64,000 nucleotides of DNA, taken from the NCBI RefSeq assembly GCF_026013645.1, contig NZ_CP110224.1, positions 2,046,001-2,110,000 of the forward strand, in the 5' to 3' direction. Within the stretch, counting starts at the first letter, position 1, and every line of letters starts with the position of its first letter. Below are positions 54,892 through 64,000 of this stretch, piece after piece. The stretch is from Virgibacillus natechei (GTDB taxonomy: Bacteria > Bacillota > Bacilli > Bacillales > Amphibacillaceae). The translations under genes were made by a program, and so were the position numbers. The notes under the pieces were generated by a model. It was not told the DNA's origin. It ran no database searches and saw nothing but the letters and a program-made list of their open reading frames with translations.

Positions 54892-55597
54892 CAGATAAAA
54901 CCTCCTTCATCCATTTTAATTCCTTTTCAAACTGATTTATCTTTTGTATATCTTTTACTTTAGCTTTATCCATTTGATTTATCACTGTTTGTAATTTTTC
55001 ATGTTCATGTTTCCATTTTTGATAGAATGTAGCTGTTCTATTTTTCATTAATAGAGGGCCAAACAATAATTGCTGATCCACTAAACTCGCATCATATGGA
55101 CTTCTATTTTCTCCTCTGTCAGCTACAATAATTTCATAAATATGGCCGTTTTCCTCTAGTATTGCTTCATTTGTAACTGTAAAACCATGTATTAAAAACC
55201 ATTTGCGAATAGTTCTTGCATCAATATTAGGCTGAACTACGATACGATTGACCGCATTTAATTTAGAAATGCCATCTTCGAGAATGGATCTAATCAATGC
55301 ACCACCCATACCAGCAATTACAAGCTGATTAACCTCTTCATTTTCTACTACCTCTAACCCATTACCCAAACGTACTTCAATTGAATCAGACAACCCGTAT
55401 AAATGAACTGTTTCTACAGCACTATTAAACGGGCCTTCATTTACTTCACCTGCAATCGCCCTTGCTTTTTCATCATGCAAGCAAATGTAACAAGGTAAAT
55501 AAGCATGATCCGTACCTATATCAGCAAACAAAGCACCCTCAGGCACATAAGTTGCTACTTTTTTTAACCGCTTTGATAACTTAACTGTCTCTATCAT
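54884..55597 (-). CDS. trmK: tRNA (adenine22-N1)-methyltransferase TrmK
   Basis: A 237-residue SAM-dependent methyltransferase. SAM motif I FADIGTDHAYLPCYIC (about 25-40), motif IV VIAGMGGALIRSIL (about 95), and a C-terminal helical coiled-coil domain (about 165-237). ATG 55595-55597 (MIETVKLSKRL) has GTGGAGA; the ORF extends six codons further. Modifies A22 in some tRNAs. Confidence 0.93.
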   Translation of the reverse strand: MIETVKLSKRLKKVATYVPEGALFADIGTDHAYLPCYICLHDEKARAIAGEVNEGPFNSAVETVHLYGLSDSIEVRLGNGLEVVENEEVNQLVIAGMGGALIRSILEDGISKLNAVNRIVVQPNIDARTIRKWFLIHGFTVTNEAILEENGHIYEIIVADRGENRSPYDASLVDQQLLFGPLLMKNRTATFYQKWKHEHEKLQTVINQMDKAKVKDIQKINQFEKELKWMKEVLSDD

Positions 55598-55684
55598 TGA
55601 AATCTCCACTTTCATATTCTTTTAAATGTAATAGAAAACTCCACGTTCGTTAAAGGGATTCTTAAGAAATCCTTTGTTTTTCGG

Positions 55685-55718
55685 GCAGATAGGAAAAAAC
55701 GTAAACTGTCTTATCTGC
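55685..55718. repeat. Intergenic hairpin with GCAGATAGGAAA motif
   Basis: GCAGATA and TATCTGC are inverted around 20 bases. The 12-mer GCAGATAGGAAA also occurs at 10307-10318, and its complement at 50142-50153, always between genes. Confidence 0.6.
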
Positions 55719-55727
55719 TAATAAGAA

Positions 55728-55764
55728 TAAGAAGAGCTTTCTGTACATAGCAGAAAGCTCCTCA
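55728..55764 (-). terminator. Terminator after cccA
   Basis: Perfect 10-bp stem GAGCTTTCTG / CAGAAAGCTC, 7-nt loop, then TTCTTATTCTTATT on the minus strand. Confidence 0.8.
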
Positions 55765-55787
55765 TTTATATCATTCATTAATAATAA

Positions 55788-56183
55788 TTACTGTTCTGCT
55801 AACCATGTTGCAATAGCAGCCGCTTGCTCATCATCCACTAGACCACCTGGCATACCAGCGTCTGTACCTTCAATAATGATCTCTTCAATCTCGTCTTCTG
55901 ATAATCTGTCACCTACTTCAGCTAACTCAGGGCCAGACCCACCAGATAAGTCCTCCCCATGACAATTCATACAATTATTTGTGTAAACTTCTGACGGATC
56001 CTCTTCCGTTGCACCCTCTTCGGCCTCATCTCCTGTTTCTTCTTGTGCCTCTTCCTGTTCTTCTCCATTACCATCTTCAGCAATATCTTCTCGCTGACCT
56101 ACACCAATAATAGAAACCACCAAAACAGTAAGTATCCCTAAAACAGCAATTATAGCATATGGGATGACTGGATTTCCTCTCAT
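55788..56183 (-). CDS. cccA: Cytochrome c-550, membrane anchored
   Basis: A 131-residue protein: N-terminal membrane anchor (VIPYAIIAVLGILTVLVVSIIGVG), a strongly acidic Glu/Gly linker (about 33-62), and a class I cytochrome c domain. The haem motif is CMNCH (about 72-76), and the likely axial Met is in AGMPGGLV. Standard size for CccA. It lies between trmK and sigA as in B. subtilis. Confidence 0.94.
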   Translation of the reverse strand: MRGNPVIPYAIIAVLGILTVLVVSIIGVGQREDIAEDGNGEEQEEAQEETGDEAEEGATEEDPSEVYTNNCMNCHGEDLSGGSGPELAEVGDRLSEDEIEEIIIEGTDAGMPGGLVDDEQAAAIATWLAEQ

Positions 56184-56299
56184 TGCATATTCCTCCTTAT
56201 GTATAATCCCTTATTGAAAAAGACTATATTTATTTTACTCCAAATTTACTTTTGTTTAAAGCAATATGATATAAAACTTATAAAAAACTTAATCAACGA

Positions 56300-56353
56300 A
56301 AATTTATCGCAGTCCCACGACGTTTGGTATTTAGTCGACACTGCGATAAATTT
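56300..56353. repeat. Hairpin with 14-bp perfect stem between cccA and sigA
   Basis: AAATTTATCGCAGT (56300-56313) and ACTGCGATAAATTT (56340-56353) are perfectly inverted around 26 bases. The loop shares GCAGTCCCA and TTTAGTCGAC with the end of the 28-kb tandem array. The rest of the 390-bp gap 56184-56573 holds only hairpins near the sigA end. Confidence 0.75.
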
Positions 56354-56409
56354 GCAAAATAATTTAAAATGACGTACTATAATTACAAGAAATGAAAACG
56401 ATCACAAAA

Positions 56410-56448
56410 GAAATAGAAAGGATACTCGTATTAATAATCCTTTCTTCT
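56410..56448 (-). terminator. Second hairpin downstream of sigA
   Basis: AGAAAGGAT / ATCCTTTCT inverted around 17 bases, with ATTTCTTTTG after it on the minus strand. Confidence 0.5.
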
Positions 56449-56529
56449 GCCTTTTAAATTGTTTTGGTTTAAGCACGAATGCTAGCGCATCGTTTTAAGT
56501 ATTTGATACTATGAAAAATTACATAATAG

Positions 56530-56563
56530 GAAAAGTCACTGTTCACGAAAAGTGCACAATGAC
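56530..56563 (-). terminator. Terminator after sigA
   Basis: On the minus strand GTCATTGTGCAC / GTGAACAGTGAC form an imperfect stem around TTTTC, followed by TTTTCCT, just after the stop. Confidence 0.65.
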
Positions 56564-56573
56564 CTAATCATAT

Positions 56574-57695
56574 TTAATCTAAAAAGTCTTTAAGTCGTTT
56601 GCTACGGCTTGGATGCCTAAGTTTACGCAGTGCTTTTGCCTCTATTTGACGTATTCTTTCTCTCGTGACGCCGAATACCTTTCCAACTTCTTCTAATGTC
56701 CTAGTTCGACCATCATCCAGACCAAAACGTAATCGCAAAACATTTTCTTCGCGATCTGTAAGTGTATCCAATACATCTTCTAGTTGTTCTTTTAAAAGTT
56801 CATATGCAGCATGATCTGATGGTGAAACAGCTTCCTGATCTTCAATAAAATCACCTAGGTGTGAGTCATCTTCCTCACCTATTGGCGTTTCGAGTGACAC
56901 AGGCTCTTGAGCGATTTTTAGAATATCCCGAACCTTATCTGGAGATAATTCCATTTCTTCGCCAATTTCTTCCGGTGTTGGTTCCCGTCCAATATCTTGC
57001 AATAATTGGCGTTGTACCCGAATAAGTTTGTTAATTGTTTCGACCATATGAACCGGGATCCTGATTGTCCTTGCCTGATCGGCAATAGCACGTGTTATTG
57101 CTTGGCGAATCCACCATGTTGCGTACGTACTGAATTTAAACCCTTTTCGATAATCAAACTTTTCCACGGCTTTAATTAAGCCCATGTTACCTTCCTGAAT
57201 AAGATCAAGAAATAACATTCCACGACCGACATAGCGTTTAGCAATACTGACAACTAGGCGTAAGTTTGCTTCTGAAAGGCGGCGTTTGGCTTCTTCATCG
57301 CCTTTTTCAATTCGTGTAGCAAGTTCAATTTCCTCAGCAGCTGATAATAAATCAACTCGCCCTATTTCTTTTAAATACATCCGGACTGGATCATTGATTT
57401 TAATGCCCAGCGGAACACTTAAGTCATTTAAATTAAACTCTTCTTCTTTTGCAATCTGCTGCATATTAGGGTCATCTTCAGATTCTCCTATTACTTCTAC
57501 ACCCTGCTCTCCTAGGTGCTCATAAAACTCGTCCATTTGATCTGATTCAATAGCAAAATTAGATAAGCGATCTGCCACTTCTTCATAAGCTAAAACACCA
57601 CGCTTTTTACCCATTTCTACTAATTGTTCCTTTGCTTGTTCCAGGGTTAGCTCGGTTTCATTTTGCTTTGTTTGTGAAGGCTTATTTTCGGCCAT
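56574..57695 (-). CDS. sigA: RNA polymerase major sigma factor SigA (RpoD)
   Basis: The 373-residue primary sigma factor. Region 1.2 starts near [11 protein letters not shown], regions 2.1-2.4 span [21 protein letters not shown] to [20 protein letters not shown], region 3 follows, and region 4.2 is the [23 protein letters not shown]. Length close to B. subtilis SigA (371). Downstream of dnaG by 35 bp in the classical macromolecular synthesis operon, here without rpsU. Confidence 0.98.
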   Translation of the reverse strand: MAENKPSQTKQNETELTLEQAKEQLVEMGKKRGVLAYEEVADRLSNFAIESDQMDEFYEHLGEQGVEVIGESEDDPNMQQIAKEEEFNLNDLSVPLGIKINDPVRMYLKEIGRVDLLSAAEEIELATRIEKGDEEAKRRLSEANLRLVVSIAKRYVGRGMLFLDLIQEGNMGLIKAVEKFDYRKGFKFSTYATWWIRQAITRAIADQARTIRIPVHMVETINKLIRVQRQLLQDIGREPTPEEIGEEMELSPDKVRDILKIAQEPVSLETPIGEEDDSHLGDFIEDQEAVSPSDHAAYELLKEQLEDVLDTLTDREENVLRLRFGLDDGRTRTLEEVGKVFGVTRERIRQIEAKALRKLRHPSRSKRLKDFLD

Positions 57696-57730
57696 ATGAG
57701 TCCCCCTCCTTCCAGACTATACATTATCAT

Positions 57731-59545
57731 TCAATTTGTATTCTTCAGCTGCTTCTGTATGTCAATTATTTGCATTGCAATTTCTGCAGCTCTTAGTGGA
57801 TCATTTTGCTGCTCAGCTAATTTTTGACTTTCTTTCAACGATTTAATGTTACCTACACCATTCGCTTCAGCACGTATGAATTTTATATAATCATTAATTT
57901 CTTTATCGCTGATATCTTCGAGCACAGGTGTCATAGCTATTTTTATAGCTAATTGCTTTACGTTTTCGTCTGTTAATTTATCAATAAATACACTAACATC
58001 AGCTTGGCGCCCCTCTTCATAAAAAGCATATAAATGAGTGGCGATAATTTTATGTTCATCTATATTAAAAGCGACTCCTAATTCCCGTTGTACTGTATCA
58101 GCAATATGAGCATCTTGTAGCATATATGAAATAAGTTGTCTTTCAGCATTGTGAAATGCTGGAAGTAATTTTTTTTCAGTATAATTGTTCGCTGTCTTAT
58201 TAGTATATCGGTTCTTTTCTCTCTTATCCTTCCGAATGCCCATTTTTTCACGATGGGTACTGATTTCATCCGTTAATGTTTCTAATGATATATCATATTC
58301 ATTACTCAATTCTTTTAAGTAATATTCCCGTTCGATTGGACTTTCAATCATCGCAAGTTGTTTGAGAATATTTTCGATATAATTTATTCGATCTCCTTCA
58401 AGACTTAAATTATAATCTTTTTTCAAATAACGCATATAAAAACTCATAAAAGTATTGCTTGCTTTTATTACTTCATTGTTAAAAGCTTCAGCACCATGTT
58501 CTTTAATGAATGTATCGGGATCCATGTCGTCTCTCAAATTTGCAACTTTAACATGGCATCCAACTTTACGCAATATCATGGAAGCTTTGTATGTTGCCTC
58601 AACGCCAGCATTATCGGCGTCATAACACAGAACCACTGTATCAACATATCGCTTTAAAAGTTTCGCTTGATTCTCTGTTAGAGAAGTGCCGAGTGTCGCT
58701 ATAACATTCTTCACATCAGCCTGGTATGCAGCAATAACATCCATATACCCTTCAAATAAGATTACTTCACTTTTTTTGCGAATATGCTTTTTTGCCAAAT
58801 CAAAGTTGTATAGAATTTTTCCTTTTTGAAACAATTCACTCTCAGAACTGTTTAGATACTTAGGATCCTGATCTATGATAGCACGACCACCAAAACCTAT
58901 TGTTTTCCCTAAGTGATTGCGGATTGGAAAGATTACTCTACCTTTAAATCGATCCGTTACACTATTATCATCTTGTTGAGAAAGTAAACCTGCTTTAACT
59001 AGCAACTGTTGATGGAAACCTTTTTTATCAAGGAAATCTCTAGTGAAATCTTTCGCATTTGGTGCAAACCCTAATTGAAACACTTCGATCGTTTCATCAT
59101 CAAGACCCCTGTTTTTAAAATAGTTATAACCTTCTCTACCATCTTTTGTATATCTTAGTAAATGGTGATAGAGTTTCGTGAGCCATTCATAGGCAGACAA
59201 AATACTTTGATTTTCCTTAGACAATGATGTTTCTTTCTTGATTCCAGTTTCTGGAAGTTCAACACCACTTCTATCTGAAAGGAATTCTAATGTTTCATAA
59301 AAAGAATAATTCTCCATTTCCATTAAAAAAGTCATTACATTTCCACCTTTTTTACAACCAAAGCAATGAAAAATTTGTTTTTCCTGCGTGACTGAAAAAG
59401 ATGGGGTTTTTTCGCCATGAAAAGGACATAACCCAAAATAATTTCTACCTTGTTTCTTCAATTGTACATATTGACCTATAACATCAACAATGTCATTGGC
59501 TTTTCGAATGGTTTCAATTACTTCATCAGATACTTGATTAGCCAT
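57731..59545 (-). CDS. dnaG: DNA primase
   Basis: The 604-residue replicative primase. N-terminal zinc motif LCPFHGEKTPSF ... HCFGCKKGGN (about 38-66), TOPRIM core with VILFEGYMDVIA and CYDADNAG, and a C-terminal DnaB-binding domain (about 450-604). ATG 59543-59545 (MANQVSDEVIE) is chosen; the ORF has four further codons. Position before sigA is the standard one. Confidence 0.97.
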   Translation of the reverse strand: MANQVSDEVIETIRKANDIVDVIGQYVQLKKQGRNYFGLCPFHGEKTPSFSVTQEKQIFHCFGCKKGGNVMTFLMEMENYSFYETLEFLSDRSGVELPETGIKKETSLSKENQSILSAYEWLTKLYHHLLRYTKDGREGYNYFKNRGLDDETIEVFQLGFAPNAKDFTRDFLDKKGFHQQLLVKAGLLSQQDDNSVTDRFKGRVIFPIRNHLGKTIGFGGRAIIDQDPKYLNSSESELFQKGKILYNFDLAKKHIRKKSEVILFEGYMDVIAAYQADVKNVIATLGTSLTENQAKLLKRYVDTVVLCYDADNAGVEATYKASMILRKVGCHVKVANLRDDMDPDTFIKEHGAEAFNNEVIKASNTFMSFYMRYLKKDYNLSLEGDRINYIENILKQLAMIESPIEREYYLKELSNEYDISLETLTDEISTHREKMGIRKDKREKNRYTNKTANNYTEKKLLPAFHNAERQLISYMLQDAHIADTVQRELGVAFNIDEHKIIATHLYAFYEEGRQADVSVFIDKLTDENVKQLAIKIAMTPVLEDISDKEINDYIKFIRAEANGVGNIKSLKESQKLAEQQNDPLRAAEIAMQIIDIQKQLKNTN

Positions 59546-59868
59546 ATAAACCACCATACTATAATATTATTCGAGATGTGTTAAAGAAAAACCTTCATAG
59601 TTCGACATTTTCTTTGTATATGAAAAATATTCTTTTCGAATTCTATAGCCATATATTTACTTATTTATATCAAGCCTTAATTACTAATTCTACACGCAAC
59701 CGTAAGAATCCTTCCTTATGATGAATGTTTTACTTTTCAGAATACCCTTTCAAGGCTAAAAGAACTATTACTACTTATATCTTTACACAAAAAATAATTA
59801 TAATACAAATTCGACAAAATTGCCAGTCAAAAAGTTTCTAATTTGCTCTTTTTGATTAGAAAGACCAA
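59546..59868. other. Gene-free upstream region of dnaG
   Basis: A 320-bp AT-rich gap between dnaG and the yqfL terminator. It presumably holds the dnaG-sigA promoter. I see no ORF, RNA gene or convincing operator. Confidence 0.5.
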
Positions 59869-59909
59869 GAAAAACATCCTAAACGGCTTGTTTAGAATGT
59901 TTTTCTCTT
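59866..59909 (-). terminator. Terminator after yqfL
   Basis: Stem AGAAAAACATCCTAAAC / GTTTAGAATGTTTTTCT with one mismatch, 5-nt loop and T-run on the minus strand. Confidence 0.9.
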
Positions 59910-59923
59910 TTATGAAATGCATA

Positions 59924-60727
59924 TTATTTTTGTATAATTTGTCGAATAACATTTGCTGTTTCTTCAACAGCTTTATTTGAAACATCTATCACTTCGCATC
60001 CAATTTTATCAACGATTTTATCAAAATATTCAATTTCTTCATGAATACGCTGTATATTGGCGTAACTTGCCTGATCTCCCAAACCTAGAGCCTTAAGACG
60101 TTCTTTCCTTATTTCGTTTAATTTTTCTGGACTAATACGAAGTCCAATACATTTAGAAGAATCGACACCAAATAGTTCTTCCGGTGGATCTACTTCAGGG
60201 ACAATTGGCACATTCGCAACTTTTAGTCGTTTATGTGCTAAGTATTGCGACAAGGGAGTTTTTGATGTGCGCGATACACCGATTAAAACAATATCTGCTC
60301 GGGCAATCCCTCGTGAATCTCGTCCATCATCATATTTCACAGCAAATTCAATTGCCTCTACGCGTTTAAAATAATCTTCATCAAGCTTATGCACCAACCC
60401 TGCTTCAAGTCTGGGTGCAGCTTCAAATACGCGCTCCATAGCTGATAACATTGGACCCATGATGTCAATTGCTTCTATATTCATTATATTTGCTTGCTCG
60501 TTTAAATAGTTTCTAAGTATCGGGTCTACTAAGGTAAAACCTATGATACCGTTTTTTTCTTTTGCTAATTGGATGGATTCATTGATCGTTCCTTTATCTT
60601 CAATATAAGGTATGCGATGTACCTTGAATTCTCCATTATTAAACTGACTCAATCCTGCCTTGATAACTAATTCAGCAGTTTCCCCAACAGAATCAGATAA
60701 AACATAAACAATTGGTTTGGCACCCAT
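59924..60727 (-). CDS. yqfL: Pyruvate, phosphate dikinase-regulatory-type kinase/phosphorylase YqfL
   Basis: A 267-residue DUF299 protein. It begins [20 protein letters not shown] and has the P-loop-like [15 protein letters not shown] (about 150-164). In plants and bacteria this family phosphorylates and dephosphorylates PPDK or PEP synthase. In B. subtilis YqfL works with CcpN in gluconeogenic control, and the two genes are adjacent here (19 bp). Confidence 0.92.
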   Translation of the reverse strand: MGAKPIVYVLSDSVGETAELVIKAGLSQFNNGEFKVHRIPYIEDKGTINESIQLAKEKNGIIGFTLVDPILRNYLNEQANIMNIEAIDIMGPMLSAMERVFEAAPRLEAGLVHKLDEDYFKRVEAIEFAVKYDDGRDSRGIARADIVLIGVSRTSKTPLSQYLAHKRLKVANVPIVPEVDPPEELFGVDSSKCIGLRISPEKLNEIRKERLKALGLGDQASYANIQRIHEEIEYFDKIVDKIGCEVIDVSNKAVEETANVIRQIIQK

Positions 60728-60746
60728 ATTAAGCTCCTCTCCTATC

Positions 60747-61376
60747 TTATATATGGTCGTCCATGATTAATTCAACAAACACTTTGGTTATCGTTGTTTT
60801 CGTTATACGACCTACAACTTCCAATCCACTTTCAACATCTTTTACTACTGGTATTCCATCAATTTGATTATTAATTAATTTCTGGGCTACATCAATTAAT
60901 AAGTCCTCTTTTCTGCACACGGTTATGTTTGGCATTCGTGTCATAATAATATGAACAGGAATGGCGCTTAAATCCTGCTGCCCGATACTTGCTCTTAACA
61001 AATCCTTCCTTGACAGCACACCAGTTATACAAGCATTCTCATCTACTACAAATAATGTACCGACATCCTCTAGAAACATGGTGGAAATTGCATCATATAC
61101 AGATACATTTTCTTTGACTACTATTGGTATATGTTGGAATTCATAAACTTTATATGCTTTGATTTTTTCGGTAAGTAGTTCAGAACCTGTTTTTCCAGTG
61201 TAAAAATAACCTACACGTGGTCTGGCGTCCAGGAATCCGGCCATCGTTAAAATGGCTAAATCAGGACGTAACGTGGCTCTTGTAAGATGGAGACGATCTG
61301 CTATTTTTTCACCTGTTATCGGCCCACCTTCTTTAACAATTTCAAGAATTTGTTCTTGCCTCTTTGATAATTCCAC
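60747..61376 (-). CDS. ccpN: Gluconeogenesis repressor CcpN
   Basis: A 209-residue regulator: N-terminal HTH ([39 protein letters not shown], read in parts, about 3-45) and two CBS domains (about 75-205; [40 protein letters not shown]). B. subtilis CcpN represses gapB and pckA under glycolytic conditions. The start is GTG 61374-61376, with AGGTGGTG upstream; ATG or TTG further out extend it by 7 codons. Confidence 0.94.
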   Translation of the reverse strand: MELSKRQEQILEIVKEGGPITGEKIADRLHLTRATLRPDLAILTMAGFLDARPRVGYFYTGKTGSELLTEKIKAYKVYEFQHIPIVVKENVSVYDAISTMFLEDVGTLFVVDENACITGVLSRKDLLRASIGQQDLSAIPVHIIMTRMPNITVCRKEDLLIDVAQKLINNQIDGIPVVKDVESGLEVVGRITKTTITKVFVELIMDDHI

Positions 61377-61479
61377 CTTTTCACCACCTAATAACACTAT
61401 GACATACTACTTTCAATTCGTATATTCCAATTGAAGTGATTGTTGAAAATGTCTCTACTTAGGCCACAGCTAACTTAAC

Positions 61480-63564
61480 TTAGAATTGTTGTTTCCACTC
61501 CACCGCTGTTAGGTCTGCATAATCCAGTATTAAATAAGCAATCTTATTTACAAGTGCGAGTCGATTGGTTTTAATTTGGTCATCTTCCGCCATAACCATA
61601 TTATGGTCAAAGAAATTATGAATAGGTTCCGCTAGCTCTCCTAATAGTTCTAACGTGCTTTTAGCGTCTTTTTGTTCCTTAACTTTCGCGTAGTCGTTAA
61701 CTAGTGCTTCATATTTTTCGTATAATGCCTGTTCTGAATCCGTTTCAAAATGTTTTTGATTCACTTCTGTTTGGTTTGTTTTACTAGCTAGGTTCAGTAC
61801 ACGAACTAACGCTTCTTGAATATATTTAAATTGATCATCGTTACGCTTATTTGTAAGAATAGTTGCTTTAGCAAAGGTATAATCAACAGCACCTATTTCC
61901 CTGTGGAGTACTGCCTGTACAACATCTTGTTCAACTCCCATCTCTTTGAGCAAGTAAGCTGCACGAAGGTGGAAAAAGTCAGCAAGGTCATTCGTAACTT
62001 TCTCGGCATTTCTCTGATCAATATCCAATGTTTGATATACGCTTTTCGTCGATTCCAGAAGGCTTTCAAGTGTGATATTCCACTTATTGGCCTGCATTAT
62101 TCTAAGAATTCCTGTTGCTTGTCGGCGCAAGCCATATTGATCAGTTGAACCTGTTGGTATTAATCCGATCGATATACAACCAACGATAGTATCTAATTTA
62201 TCAGCTATACTTACGACAGACCCTGCGATCGACTCCGGAAGATACCCATTTGCTTGTTTGGGTAAGTAATGTTCTTTAATAGCTTTAGATACTTCACTAT
62301 TTTCCCCAAAATTCAGTGCATATTTTTCTCCTATTATTCCCTGTAGCTCCGTAAATTCATTTACCATATGCGACATTAGATCAAATTTACTTATTTCTGC
62401 TGTCCTTATCGCATTATTAGCTGTTTTTTCATCAAGATTCAACAGCTGTGCTAGTTCCCTTGTAAGATAAACAACACGCCGCACTTTATCACTAATTGTC
62501 CCTAGTTTTTCCTGAAAAACAACACGTTCTAATTTGTCCATATAGTAATCAATGGAATGATTTTGATCTTCCTCATAAAAAAATTGAGCGTCTGCCAATC
62601 GTGCGCGTAGTACTTTTTCATTTCCTTTTATAACTGTATCAAGTGCATAATCATCCCCGTTTCTAACACCCACGAAATATGGCAACAATGTACCATCATG
62701 TGATTTCACAGGAAAATACCGTTGATGTTCCTTCATCGAGATTATTAATACTTCTGACGGTAGCTGTAAAAAGCTTTTCTCATAGGAACCTACAAATGCA
62801 GTTGGATATTCAACTAAATTCCTTACCTCGTCTAATAATTCCTTATCAACTGGAATCTGAAAGTTCTCTTTCTGCTCCACTTGTTTTATACCATCCAAAA
62901 TCAGACGTTCACGTTCACCAGCATCAACAACAACATAGTTTTTAAATAAAGCCGTTTGATATTCTGAAGGATTATTTAATGATAGTTCTGTTCCCAAATA
63001 TCGATGACCAAATGTTACATTACTTGTTCGGACATTTGCTACTTCAAACGGGATAACAGAGTCACCAAATAAAGCAACGAGCCATCTGATTGGGCGTGCA
63101 TATTTTAGGGTTTGTTCAGCCCAGCGCATGTTTTTTCCAAATTGAATGGATTCAATAATAGACCTAAGTTCAGGTAATAGGTCTGTAGTTTGCTTTCCTT
63201 CAATATGTTTTTTTACATATATATATGTTGTTCCATTTAAATCTTTCGTATATATATCTTCTACTGTTTTACCTTGCCCTTTCGTAAATCCTATTGCGGC
63301 TTTCGTCCAATCCCCATTTGCATCTTTTGCAATATCTTTAGCAGGACCCTTTGCTTCTTCTACAATTGTCGTTTGTTCTTCTGCTACATTCTTAACGAGT
63401 ACAGTAAGGCGTCTTGGTGTTGAGAAAGAAATGATGGAGTCATGTGTAATGCGCAATTCAACCAACCAATTTTTTGTTTTATCTGCTAGCTGTCTCTCAG
63501 CATCGTCTATATACCGGGCAGGTAATTCTTCTAATCCAATTTCAACTAACACATCTTTACCCAT
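61480..63564 (-). CDS. glyS: Glycyl-tRNA synthetase beta subunit
   Basis: A 694-residue subunit of the alpha2-beta2 GlyRS, needed for tRNA-Gly binding. It begins VLVEIGLEELPARYIDDAERQL and has the HD-like and anticodon-binding-like C-terminal regions. The ATG immediately follows the glyQ TAA. Length normal. Confidence 0.97.
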   Translation of the reverse strand: MGKDVLVEIGLEELPARYIDDAERQLADKTKNWLVELRITHDSIISFSTPRRLTVLVKNVAEEQTTIVEEAKGPAKDIAKDANGDWTKAAIGFTKGQGKTVEDIYTKDLNGTTYIYVKKHIEGKQTTDLLPELRSIIESIQFGKNMRWAEQTLKYARPIRWLVALFGDSVIPFEVANVRTSNVTFGHRYLGTELSLNNPSEYQTALFKNYVVVDAGERERLILDGIKQVEQKENFQIPVDKELLDEVRNLVEYPTAFVGSYEKSFLQLPSEVLIISMKEHQRYFPVKSHDGTLLPYFVGVRNGDDYALDTVIKGNEKVLRARLADAQFFYEEDQNHSIDYYMDKLERVVFQEKLGTISDKVRRVVYLTRELAQLLNLDEKTANNAIRTAEISKFDLMSHMVNEFTELQGIIGEKYALNFGENSEVSKAIKEHYLPKQANGYLPESIAGSVVSIADKLDTIVGCISIGLIPTGSTDQYGLRRQATGILRIMQANKWNITLESLLESTKSVYQTLDIDQRNAEKVTNDLADFFHLRAAYLLKEMGVEQDVVQAVLHREIGAVDYTFAKATILTNKRNDDQFKYIQEALVRVLNLASKTNQTEVNQKHFETDSEQALYEKYEALVNDYAKVKEQKDAKSTLELLGELAEPIHNFFDHNMVMAEDDQIKTNRLALVNKIAYLILDYADLTAVEWKQQF

Positions 63565-64000
63565 TTATTTCTCCTCCTTTTTCAACATGGGAAATCCAAG
63601 CCGTTCTCTTTCAGCAACATAGGATTTCGCAATATTTCTAGCAAGCTTTCTGATTCTTGAAATATAGCCTGTGCGTTCTGTTACAGAGATAACTCCTTTT
63701 GCATCCAACAGATTAAATGTGTGCGAGCATTTTAATACATAATCATAGGATGGGAAAACCAAACCTTTTTCCATCGTATCTTTCGCTTCGTTTTCATACA
63801 TCGTAAATAGCTGAAACAGCATATCGGTATTCGATTCTTCAAATGTATACTTAGAATGTTCATATTCAGGCTGGAAGAATATATCCTTAACGGTAACGCC
63901 ATTCGTCCATTCCAAATCAAAAACATTCTCTTTATCTTGAATATACGATGCCAGTCGCTCAATCCCATACGTTAATTCAACTGTTACTGGATTTGCTTCC
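63565..64000 (-). CDS. glyQ: Glycyl-tRNA synthetase alpha subunit (5' part outside window)
   Basis: The C-terminal 144 residues are visible: [20 protein letters not shown] at the window edge, then [19 protein letters not shown] and [16 protein letters not shown], ending LKKEEK. This is the catalytic GlyQ subunit. The reading frame is open to base 64000, so the gene continues beyond the window. Confidence 0.97.
   Translation of the reverse strand, partial: EANPVTVELTYGIERLASYIQDKENVFDLEWTNGVTVKDIFFQPEYEHSKYTFEESNTDMLFQLFTMYENEAKDTMEKGLVFPSYDYVLKCSHTFNLLDAKGVISVTERTGYISRIRKLARNIAKSYVAERERLGFPMLKKEEK

Overview
The window is a chromosomal segment of a low-GC, endospore-forming, competence-gene-bearing member of the Bacillaceae. 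It looks most like the Oceanobacillus/Virgibacillus/Lentibacillus group. The evidence is a complete spoIIIA sporulation operon, a comG operon, a GGAGG-type ribosome binding site before nearly every gene, AT-rich DNA, several acidic exported proteins, and a gene order that follows the Bacillus subtilis yqhY-to-glyQ region almost gene for gene. Assignment to a genus is inference; no 16S rRNA gene is present.

Layout. 1-10 kb (minus strand): yqhY (partial), accC, accB, spoIIIAH to spoIIIAA with a sigma-E-type promoter, efp, papA, yqhR. 10-16 kb: yqhP, a patatin-like lipase, mntR, and a B12-dependent ribonucleotide reductase gene (nrdJ) split into three exons by two ORF-less group I introns and preceded by a paired NrdR operator; then a rhodanese gene. 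16-21 kb: glycine cleavage genes gcvT-gcvPA-gcvPB behind a tandem glycine riboswitch, with a decayed second gcvPB 3' end beside them. 21-28 kb: SNF2 helicase yqhH, yqhG, yqzE, and the seven-gene comG pilus operon. A 38-bp x 7 minisatellite follows comGG.

28-38 kb: a possible Fe-S transcription regulator, yqgY, yqgX, yqgW-like, an LTA synthase, glcK, an unrecognised gene, the rhomboid protease gluP, yqgO, yqgN, rpmG and two small membrane-anchored proteins. 38.7-41.7 kb is accessory: an IS21-family element with a nonsense mutation in istA sits inside a roughly 460-bp non-autonomous element with inverted ends. 41.7-47.2 kb: pbpA, an MFS transporter, another intergenic repeat, sodA and a six-tRNA operon (Asn, Met, His, CAU-Ile2, Ser, Phe). 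47-56 kb: a Na/Pi symporter with a four-repeat PhoP operator, an NfeD protein, yqfZ, yqfX, yqfT, nfo, cshB, yqfO, trmK. 56-64 kb: cccA, then the macromolecular synthesis block sigA and dnaG, followed by yqfL and ccpN, and glyS-glyQ (glyQ partial).

Most of the window is housekeeping DNA. The unusual parts are the doubly intron-split nrdJ, the nested mobile element, the minisatellite and related dispersed hairpins, the gcvPB remnant, and the clean PhoP, NrdR and sigma-E control sites. I saw no prophage, CRISPR array or defence system.
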